Below, one piece after another: positions 1 to 4,846 of a stretch of 6,099 bases of DNA. The translations under genes and the position numbers were made by a program. The notes beneath the pieces were generated by a model. The model worked only from the letters and a program-made list of their open reading frames with translations. It did not search any database and was not told where the DNA came from. The DNA comes from an uncultured Hungatella sp. (lineage in GTDB: Bacteria > Bacillota > Clostridia > Lachnospirales > Lachnospiraceae): NCBI GenBank assembly GCA_959018155.1, contig CAUEKH010000163.1:1-6099 (forward strand), written 5' to 3'. Within the stretch, counting starts at the first letter, position 1. Each line of letters starts with the position of its first letter.

Positions 1-177
1 ATGGAGGAGAGCGGGCTGGTGACAAGAAAGGTGTATCCGGAGGTGCCGCCAAGGGTGGAATACACTCTGACGGACACCGGGTACAGCTTAAAACCGATTC
101 TCGATGCCATGGTAGAATGGGGGAGCGAATATAAACAGAAGGCAGAGAAAATGAAGCCGGAGCTTAACGGGCGTTGA
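1..177 (+). CDS. HxlR-family winged-helix transcriptional regulator, 3' part only
   Basis: An open frame runs from the window edge to a TGA stop and encodes 58 visible residues. They match the C-terminal half of HxlR-type DNA-binding proteins: [20 protein letters not shown], then [21 protein letters not shown]. The first block is the end of the recognition helix plus the wing (the '[19 protein letters not shown]' signature). The second is the final dimerisation helix. Family members are usually about 100-125 residues, so roughly half the protein, including the first helices, lies upstream. The ATG at base 1 aligns with an internal position before the wing and is probably not the true start. 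HxlR proteins are small cytoplasmic regulators, often controlling adjacent redox or detoxification genes; the target here cannot be told. The last 14 bases overlap the end of the convergent minus-strand gene. The family call is confident from the motif; the specific role is unknown. Confidence 0.9.
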   Translation: MEESGLVTRKVYPEVPPRVEYTLTDTGYSLKPILDAMVEWGSEYKQKAEKMKPELNGR

Positions 178-565
178 TGGCTGAGAGGAAGGCGAGGTAA
201 CAGGCAAAATCGCCAATTCTCTTCCTGTTATAACGGTCATCCTCCTCGTAGCCAAGGCAGTCGCGCCACTGGGCCGGTTTTCCCTGGAGACGGAGGTATT
301 TGGCAAGCTGATTAAATTTCACAATCAGAGAATTGTGACACATGGTACGGCTGGAATCGCGATCCATTTTTTCTTCTACTGAAAGTAACAGCCATCCTGA
401 GCGGATAGAGGCGTAGCGAACCGCCGTAACCATCAGTTCCTCATACAGTTCCAAAGCATCCTCGTCCTGGGAAATTTCAAGAAGCATGGCCTGATGCAGA
501 CATCCCATCTCTTCTGTGGTCAGGCTTTTTGGCTTAGATAAGTAATCTTCATACGTTGTTATCAT
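164..565 (-). CDS. Conserved-looking small protein of unknown function (133 aa)
   Basis: I do not recognise a function. The frame is open upstream as far as a TTG at 709, but the ATG at 563-565 is the preferred start. It has GGAGGT six bases upstream and a promoter with an extended -10 whose position would exclude the longer form. The product begins [13 protein letters not shown] and is soluble, with no signal peptide or membrane span. It looks mostly helical: an acidic N-terminal half ([12 protein letters not shown] near residues 33-44), a central segment [17 protein letters not shown] (64-80), and a charged C-terminal half with [20 protein letters not shown] (100-119). The dense conserved-style motifs ([28 protein letters not shown]) suggest a real protein family; it resembles conserved hypothetical proteins of Firmicutes (a DUF3232-type match is possible but unverified). 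It lies downstream of the hydrolase gene on the same strand, 213 bp away, but has its own promoter. Its 3' end overlaps the HxlR gene. Confidence 0.8.
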   Translation of the reverse strand: MITTYEDYLSKPKSLTTEEMGCLHQAMLLEISQDEDALELYEELMVTAVRYASIRSGWLLLSVEEKMDRDSSRTMCHNSLIVKFNQLAKYLRLQGKPAQWRDCLGYEEDDRYNRKRIGDFACYLAFLSAINAR

Positions 566-570
566 AAAGG

Positions 571-576
571 ACCTCC
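571..576 (-). promoter_or_regulatory. Ribosome binding site fixing the start of the 133-aa protein
   Basis: The minus strand reads GGAGGT, six bases before the ATG at 563-565. This is a near-perfect Shine-Dalgarno match at good spacing. It decides for the ATG start rather than the in-frame TTG at 709, which would add 48 residues of unconvincing sequence running through the promoter. Confidence 0.85.
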
Positions 577-602
577 GAACGTTTATTTTTACAGTTAAAG
601 GT

Positions 603-611
603 ATTATAGCA
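603..611 (-). promoter_or_regulatory. Extended -10 promoter element for the 133-aa protein gene
   Basis: The minus strand reads TGCTATAAT, a consensus -10 hexamer (603-608) with the extended TGn motif directly upstream. No good -35 is present: the best at 17-18 bp spacing are TGTGAA and CTGTGA. Extended -10 promoters tolerate this. Transcription would start near 596, giving a leader of about 30 nt that carries the ribosome binding site at 571-576. A 7-bp inverted repeat begins directly behind it. Confidence 0.75.
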
Positions 612-640
612 GAGAAATGGAGAACTTCACAGTATTTCTC
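612..640. promoter_or_regulatory. Inverted repeat GAGAAAT-N15-ATTTCTC, candidate operator
   Basis: Two perfect 7-bp inverted arms (612-618 and 634-640) are separated by 15 bp. Their centres are 22 bp apart, about two helical turns. They bracket the -35 zone of the promoter at 603-611, where a dimeric regulator could block or assist polymerase. The symmetry is directly visible; operator function is inferred from position only. The sequence is A/T-rich enough that chance symmetry cannot be excluded. Confidence 0.35.
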
Positions 641-669
641 AGATAATCTCGGGCGGCATTTGGAAACAT

Positions 670-766
670 GATACTGTTCACACTGCATGAGATCTGTGAC
701 GCGGGCCAACTCCTGCGTCTGCGGTTCTGCCCCGTTTCACAGGCCTCATACAGTAAGAACAGTAAC
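670..766. repeat. Long imperfect palindrome (about 97 bp) behind the hydrolase gene
   Basis: Arms 670-709 and 727-766 align as inverted copies with no gaps: 30 of 40 positions are complementary. The outermost core is TACTGTTC (672-679) against GAACAGTA (757-764). Further blocks are ACTG/CAGT (682-685 with 751-754), ATGAG/CTCAT (687-691 with 745-749), CTGTGA/TCACAG (694-699 with 737-742) and CGGG/CCCG (702-705 with 731-734). The unpaired loop is about 17 nt (710-726). As minus-strand RNA, the sense of the hydrolase transcript, four mismatches become G-U pairs (34 of 40 paired); as plus-strand RNA only two do. There is no U-tract on either side, so it is not a standard intrinsic terminator. Candidates are a dispersed REP- or MITE-like element, a 3'-end stabilising hairpin, or a structured RNA. 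It carries no convincing coding content. Confidence 0.75.
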
Positions 767-778
767 TCAGAGGACTGT

Positions 779-1762
779 TCAGGATGCGGTCAGCGCAGCC
801 AGCTTTCCTAATGATACAATTTCAGAACTGTCACAACAGCCGGGATCCAGCTTTACTTTAGCAATCCGGCTGTTTTCATATGTTTTGAAATAATATTCTT
901 TGCCGATCAGATTTACGGCTGCTGTATACTGGGTATAGTCGGTTGTTCCGCGCTCTGTCATGACGATTCCCTTTGGCAGTGAGACACTCTCGAGAATATG
1001 GAAACAGCCATTGATTGCATCTTTGTCGGTTTCCATGTGCGTGATATGGCTTTTGATATAGGCCGTCCTCACGAAACGGGAGGGAGAGGTAAAATCACCA
1101 GGTAGACCGAAAGTTCCGCTGCCCTGGCCAAAAGGGGTAAGGGTCAGAGGTCCCCAGCCCGCCTCTTTCCGCTGATCCGGAGAGACGTTCATGTAATTGC
1201 GTAAATTCGTCATGTGCCACAGAAATTCCGGGCTGTTGGCGAGGACTCCGATGGAGTTATCCATGATGCGCAGCCCTTCCCGCGTCTTCTCGATAACCAT
1301 GGCAGAGCCGCTTTTGTCCGCGATCATCCAGTGGAGCGGCGCGACAGAGCCGGTTATAGAGTCTTTTACACCGACAATGCGGATTGTACGGACGACAGAG
1401 GCGGCTTCGACTACGGAGGCACATAGCCCAAGGAGAAAGCCGGTGAGTTCGATGGCGGCGATGGGGACGGACTGGCGGCCGGAATCATTTTCGGGATCAT
1501 ACTGAGCGCAGCCGGGGAAATAGAGTGCGGCTGCGGCAAATCCGGCTTCATTGACACCGTCAGCAAATATAACCGGGGAGAGATTCTGCCCGATTCCCAT
1601 ATAGGAATACCGGTTGCGGATTTTGTGAGTATTCGATAAATTGTTCCATTCATACTGTCCCGGAACGAACCAGAGTTCCGGCTCGAGAGGATAGGAAAAA
1701 TCCATGGTGCGGCCAAAGCAGACGCTGCCGGAGTAAGTATGTATCGCGATCGCTGTGCACAT
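779..1762 (-). CDS. Choloylglycine hydrolase family amidase (penicillin V acylase-like)
   Basis: Full-length (327 aa) linear-amide C-N hydrolase of the N-terminal-nucleophile superfamily, the family of conjugated bile salt hydrolases and penicillin V acylases. These enzymes cut an amide bond, either glycine or taurine from bile salts or the side chain of penicillin V and related N-acyl compounds. Removing Met1 exposes Cys2 (MCTAIAI), the nucleophile. Other family active-site residues are visible: Arg18 and Asp21 (FGRTMDF), Asn176 (IGVLANSP) and Arg229 (TSPSRFVR). LHWMIAD near 143 and GLPGDFTSPSRF near 219-230 are typical of the Gram-positive cluster. Tyr81 (ALYFPG) stands where bile salt hydrolases have the Asn of LNFP; Tyr here is a feature of penicillin V acylases, so bile salt activity is uncertain. 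There is no signal peptide, so it is probably cytoplasmic. AGGAGG lies seven bases before the ATG. The gene is divergent from the kinase operon. Confidence 0.93.
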   Translation of the reverse strand: MCTAIAIHTYSGSVCFGRTMDFSYPLEPELWFVPGQYEWNNLSNTHKIRNRYSYMGIGQNLSPVIFADGVNEAGFAAAALYFPGCAQYDPENDSGRQSVPIAAIELTGFLLGLCASVVEAASVVRTIRIVGVKDSITGSVAPLHWMIADKSGSAMVIEKTREGLRIMDNSIGVLANSPEFLWHMTNLRNYMNVSPDQRKEAGWGPLTLTPFGQGSGTFGLPGDFTSPSRFVRTAYIKSHITHMETDKDAINGCFHILESVSLPKGIVMTERGTTDYTQYTAAVNLIGKEYYFKTYENSRIAKVKLDPGCCDSSEIVSLGKLAALTAS

Positions 1763-1769
1763 CGGAAAT

Positions 1770-1775
1770 CCTCCT
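1770..1775 (-). promoter_or_regulatory. Ribosome binding site of the hydrolase gene
   Basis: The minus strand reads AGGAGG seven bases before the ATG at 1760-1762. The match is perfect and supports this start. That start must also be right chemically, because the catalytic cysteine has to be residue 2. Confidence 0.9.
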
Positions 1776-1820
1776 GATGTATTTTTCGGGGTTGTTTATC
1801 TATATTCCCATATAAAATAA

Positions 1821-1850
1821 ATAATACCGTTTCAGGCGCAGCAGTGCGAA
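1821..1850 (-). promoter_or_regulatory. Possible promoter of the hydrolase gene
   Basis: The minus strand has TTCGCA (1845-1850; four of six matches to TTGACA), 18 bp, then TATTAT (1821-1826; five of six matches to TATAAT). The surrounding stretch 1798-1826 is very A/T-rich and offers alternative -10 hexamers such as TATATG, so the exact choice is tentative. The -35 overlaps the palindrome at 1847-1866, which would suit repression by a factor bound there. Confidence 0.4.
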
Positions 1851-1947
1851 AATCCATGGATTTGCGGCAGCATCAAAACCGCATTTAGCTGTCGCAGTGC
1901 CAAAACCGCATTTAGTTACGGCGGTGTAAAAGAGTTGTCATGCCAGG
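1841..1947. repeat. Phased direct repeats of about 27 bp in the divergent control region
   Basis: Four units start with GCAG or GCGG at 1841, 1867, 1894 and 1921, so the period is 26, 27 and 27 bp. The middle two share an exact 15-bp block, CAAAACCGCATTTAG (1874-1888 and 1901-1915), and match at 20 of 27 positions overall. The first unit (GCAGTGCGAAAATCC) and the last (GCGGTGTAAAAG) are degenerate. The last unit runs into the -35 box of the kinase promoter. This arrangement resembles tandem binding sites for an activator or response regulator upstream of a promoter. It could instead be a local duplication with no function. The exact repeat is seen directly; the regulatory role is inferred. 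Confidence 0.6.
1847..1866. promoter_or_regulatory. Near-perfect 20-bp palindrome, candidate operator
   Basis: The core AAATCCATGGATTT (1850-1863) is a perfect 14-bp palindrome. Outside one mismatched pair (1849/1864) the symmetry continues with CG/CG, so 9 of 10 arm positions pair. It lies about 85 bp before the hydrolase start, overlaps its possible -35, and sits about 70 bp upstream of the kinase promoter. That is a plausible place for a regulator controlling one or both genes. No known operator consensus is recognised with confidence. Confidence 0.5.
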
Positions 1948-1963
1948 TTAAATCTGGTAAAAT
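1935..1963 (+). promoter_or_regulatory. Strong sigma-70-type promoter of the kinase-ackA operon
   Basis: TTGTCA (1935-1940; five of six matches to TTGACA), exactly 17 bp, then TAAAAT (1958-1963; five of six), with an extended TGG directly before the -10. Transcription would begin near 1970, leaving a leader of about 90 nt before the ATG at 2060. It is the best promoter match seen between the hydrolase gene and the kinase gene. No strong promoter is seen between the kinase gene and ackA, so it probably drives both. Confidence 0.75.
1943..1957. promoter_or_regulatory. Dyad inside the promoter spacer, candidate operator
   Basis: CCAGGTTAAATCTGG is a 15-bp dyad with six of seven arm positions complementary around a central A. 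It fills the spacer between the -35 (1935-1940) and -10 (1958-1963) boxes almost exactly. A protein bound here would occlude polymerase, so a repressor site is a reasonable guess. The symmetry is visible; function is inferred. Confidence 0.4.
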
Positions 1964-2059
1964 AGGACTCAGTGGCGTACAAAACGGTCCCCCTGTTTTT
2001 GGCGGCAGATTTTGAAACTGATGATATTAGAGTGGGTTGTGGCGTGGAAGGGAGAAGGC

Positions 2060-4831
2060 ATGTCAGAACATTTTAAGGATATACGGAAAATACAGGATAT
2101 TCTGCACGGAGCTCAGACGGGGTTATGGGCAATAGAACTGGAAGAGGGAAAGGCACCGCGCATGTATGCGGACAGCGCCATGCTGGAACTTTTAGGGTTC
2201 GACTGGGAGCCGACGCCAGAGGAGTGTTATCAGGGCTGGTATGAGAGGATCGATCACAGCTATTACCCGATGATACAGGATGTTGTGGCGCGCATCAGCG
2301 CGGATGAGCGGGCGGAGGTACAGTATCCGTGGATCCATCCGGTGTGGGGAAAGATTTACGTCCGGTGCGGAGGCGTCAGGGATCAGAACTATACGGATGG
2401 GATCTGTCTGCTGGGCTACCACCAGAATATCACGAATACGGTGATGCTCAAGCAGGAGTATGACACCGTAGTTCAGACCTTAAATGAGAATTATGAAGGA
2501 ATTCTTCTCTGCAATCTGCATACCAGGGCTTTTAAGATGATTAAGGCGTCGGAACGCCTTGCTAAATACGCGGAATCTGACCAGGATTATGAGGCATTTC
2601 TGTGCGGATACGCAAACAGGGAAATTGCCAGGAAATACCAGGAACAGTTTCTTCATGTGATATCGCCGGGGAGAATCGAAGAAAGGATTTCAGCCGGTGA
2701 AAATCCGATAGAGGCACTTTACAGGATCAAAGAAAAGCACTGGCACAGGGTCCGTGTGGTGCCGTTAAAGGAGTATTCCTCCGATTATCCCTGGGTGATT
2801 GTGGCCTTCGATGAGCAGGATGATGAGATGGGCAAACGGATCGATGAGGCGGGCGCCCAGGCCGCCGTTTCACAGACCTATCGTCTGGTGCTCAGTGTGG
2901 ACTGCGGAAAGACGGAATATAACTGTATCCATTATGCAGGAGGAATTTTATCGCTCACCCGGCATGGAGCCTATGAGGATTTTTACGGCCAGCTGATACC
3001 GCGGATGCCGTCCGAGGATCAGCGGGAAATGGAGCGTATTTTTGATATTAAAAGCTACCGGGACAATGAATATCTGGAGGGGATGCTGCGGGTATACGAT
3101 GAGGAACGGGTAATCCATTACTACAGTTATTATTCCGCGTGTATCAGACAGGACTTTGAAGAGCGGATTCTGCTTACCGTCAGAAATGTGGATGACAAAC
3201 AGGAAATCCAGAGGCGTGAAGCAATTCTGGCAAACCTCTGTAAATGTTATTATTCCATTTATTTATTTGACCTGGAAAATAATACAGAAGAGGCAGTCTG
3301 GCAGGAGGAGATCGTCAGAAAGAATCAGATATTTCCCAGGGGAGAACTCGATCTGTATTATGAGAGATTTGTTCAGAAGTTCGTCTGGCCGGCGGATCAG
3401 GAAAAGATGAGAAGGGCGGCCGATAAAGATTTCCTCAGACAGACCCTGTCACTGGAACAGCCGGTTTACGACATTGATTTCCGAAGAATTTATCCAACCG
3501 GTATCCGGTGGGTGCGTTCCCGGTTCAGTATTGCTGAAATCAGGGACGGGCAGGTGGTAAAGGTAATTTTTGCCAGTATGGATATCAATGAACAGAAGCT
3601 GGAGGAACTGAAGGAAGAAGAACAGAACCGGAAGGCACTTTTAGCGGCCTACGATGCAGCAAAAAGCGCAAATGAGGCGAAGAGCAATTTCCTGGCCCAG
3701 ATGTCCCACGATATCAGGACACCGATGAATGCGATTATCGGGATGACAGCGATTGCGCTGGGAGAACTGGACAATCCGGAGAAGGTGAAGGACTGTCTGG
3801 ACAAAATCAACTATTCCAGCAGCCATCTTCTGAAGCTGATAAATGAGATACTCGATATGTCGAAGATCGAGAAAGGGAAGATTGAACTGGTGGAAGAGCC
3901 ATTTTCCTTAAGGAAAATGCTGCGGGAAATCAATTCCATCGTCCGCGGCGAAGCGCTCGACAAGAATCAGATGCTCAGATTTAAGATGGAAGGCGCCGTG
4001 CATGACTGCCTGATGGGGGATGTGGGAAGAATCCGCCAGGTGTTAATTAATCTGATTGACAATGCGGTAAAGTATACGCCGGAATGCGGCAGCATTACCG
4101 TCACAACCCAGGAGAAGGCGCCCAGAGCACCGGGGACAGGCTGCTTTCTGTTTACGGTAGAAGATAATGGGATTGGGATGAGCCGGGAATTTCTCGACTA
4201 TATTTTCGTCCCGTTTTCCAGGGAGGAGGACAGTCAGGTCCGCAGGCTTCAGGGCACCGGGCTTGGAATGGCGATTTCCCAGGGAATTGTGAATGCGATG
4301 CAGGGTGATATCCGTGTGGAGAGTGAAAAAGGAAAGGGAAGCCGTTTCATCATTACCCTGAATTTGAAGATAAGAGAGCCGGAGGAAGAGAGAAAGCCAG
4401 GCGATAGTCCGGCAGAAGATAAAAATGGGCCGGAGACTTCCGATTCTCTGCAGGGGCTGAGAATTCTCCTTGTGGAGGACAATGAACTGAATATGGAGAT
4501 TGCGAAAACGATCCTGATTCAGTCCGGTCTTCTTATAGACAGCGCGGAAAACGGGGAAGAGGCGCTTCAGATATTTACCGGTTCTGAGCCGGGGACGTAT
4601 CAGGCTGTTTTAATGGATTTGCAGATGCCGGTTATGGATGGATATACGGCGTCCAAAGAGATTCGGGCCTCCGGCCATCCACAGGCAAAAACAATACCGA
4701 TCATCGCTCTGACGGCCAACGCATTTGCGGAAGACATCACAAAGGCACTGGCTTCCGGTATGAATGATCATGTGTCGAAGCCAATTGATTTTGAAAGACT
4801 CTTGTCAGTACTGCAAAAATACATCCATTAG
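2060..4831 (+). CDS. Soluble hybrid sensor histidine kinase with PAS-like sensory regions and C-terminal receiver
   Basis: The ATG at 2060 is preferred (923 aa) because GGGAG lies five bases before it; the frame is open to a TTG at 2012, which lacks a clear ribosome binding site. No transmembrane segment or signal peptide is visible, so the kinase is cytoplasmic. Residues about 15-125 form a PAS-like domain (TGLWAIELEEG start). About 130-260 and 270-385 look like further degenerate PAS-type regions. About 388-515 is a clearer PAS domain ending in ASMDINEQK. A short coiled coil (515-545) leads to the HisKA domain with phospho-acceptor His550 (SHDIRTPMNAIIGM). The ATPase domain has the N box (LINLIDNAVKYTP, 663-674), G1 (VEDNGIGM, 700-707), the F box (FVPF) and G2 (GTGLGM, 732-737). 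After an acidic linker comes a receiver (about 798-923) with Glu806/Asp807, phospho-acceptor Asp853 (LMDLQMPVMDG), Thr885 and Lys907. There is no Hpt domain and no output domain, so the downstream partner is unknown. It is co-oriented with ackA, 15 bp apart. Confidence 0.93.
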   Translation: MSEHFKDIRKIQDILHGAQTGLWAIELEEGKAPRMYADSAMLELLGFDWEPTPEECYQGWYERIDHSYYPMIQDVVARISADERAEVQYPWIHPVWGKIYVRCGGVRDQNYTDGICLLGYHQNITNTVMLKQEYDTVVQTLNENYEGILLCNLHTRAFKMIKASERLAKYAESDQDYEAFLCGYANREIARKYQEQFLHVISPGRIEERISAGENPIEALYRIKEKHWHRVRVVPLKEYSSDYPWVIVAFDEQDDEMGKRIDEAGAQAAVSQTYRLVLSVDCGKTEYNCIHYAGGILSLTRHGAYEDFYGQLIPRMPSEDQREMERIFDIKSYRDNEYLEGMLRVYDEERVIHYYSYYSACIRQDFEERILLTVRNVDDKQEIQRREAILANLCKCYYSIYLFDLENNTEEAVWQEEIVRKNQIFPRGELDLYYERFVQKFVWPADQEKMRRAADKDFLRQTLSLEQPVYDIDFRRIYPTGIRWVRSRFSIAEIRDGQVVKVIFASMDINEQKLEELKEEEQNRKALLAAYDAAKSANEAKSNFLAQMSHDIRTPMNAIIGMTAIALGELDNPEKVKDCLDKINYSSSHLLKLINEILDMSKIEKGKIELVEEPFSLRKMLREINSIVRGEALDKNQMLRFKMEGAVHDCLMGDVGRIRQVLINLIDNAVKYTPECGSITVTTQEKAPRAPGTGCFLFTVEDNGIGMSREFLDYIFVPFSREEDSQVRRLQGTGLGMAISQGIVNAMQGDIRVESEKGKGSRFIITLNLKIREPEEERKPGDSPAEDKNGPETSDSLQGLRILLVEDNELNMEIAKTILIQSGLLIDSAENGEEALQIFTGSEPGTYQAVLMDLQMPVMDGYTASKEIRASGHPQAKTIPIIALTANAFAEDITKALASGMNDHVSKPIDFERLLSVLQKYIH

Positions 4832-4834
4832 CAG

Positions 4835-4840
4835 AGGAGG
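4835..4840 (+). promoter_or_regulatory. Ribosome binding site deciding the ackA start
   Basis: AGGAGG touches an in-frame ATG at 4841 with no spacing but lies six bases before the ATG at 4847. The second ATG is therefore the real start, giving the canonical MKILVINSGSSSLK N-terminus. The site begins only three bases after the kinase stop codon, so translational coupling with the kinase is likely. Confidence 0.9.
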
Positions 4841-4846
4841 ATGTGC

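Noticed and set aside
566..709. N-terminal extension of the 133-aa protein to a TTG at 709
   Set aside because: The extension runs through a consensus extended -10 promoter and a perfect ribosome binding site for the internal ATG, and its sequence shows no domain-like pattern.
649..748. Minus-strand reading through the palindrome giving a peptide with a run of arginines
   Set aside because: No start with a ribosome binding site is present, and the coding sense is disrupted by the inverted-repeat structure, so I treat it as non-coding.
687..893. Small plus-strand frame of 68 aa
   Set aside because: It spans the palindrome and the antisense of the hydrolase 3' end, and its translation shows no recognisable pattern.
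1411..1857. 148-aa minus-strand frame overlapping the start of the hydrolase gene
   Set aside because: It lies in another frame over the well-supported hydrolase gene, with low-complexity Pro/Ser-rich content at its end; it is a shadow of that gene.
1965..2000. Possible attenuator in the kinase leader (GGAC/GTCC followed by GTTTTT)
   Set aside because: The stem is only four pairs with an 18-base loop, and the T-run is separated from it by CCCTG, so it does not make a credible terminator.
2012..2059. Longer N-terminus of the histidine kinase from a TTG at 2012
   Set aside because: No clear ribosome binding site precedes the TTG, while the ATG at 2060 has GGGAG at five-base spacing and starts a normal PAS-type N-terminus.
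2543..2560. Tight hairpin AAGGCGT-CGGA-ACGCCTT inside the kinase gene
   Set aside because: The stem is perfect, but it encodes ordinary residues (KASERL), lacks a U-tract and is not near any gene boundary; a single short hairpin in coding DNA can occur by chance.
4791..4820. Separate ackA promoter inside the kinase 3' end (TTGAAA-18-AAAAAT)
   Set aside because: The -10 is poor and the spacing is long; the tight gene spacing is better explained by co-transcription from the upstream promoter.
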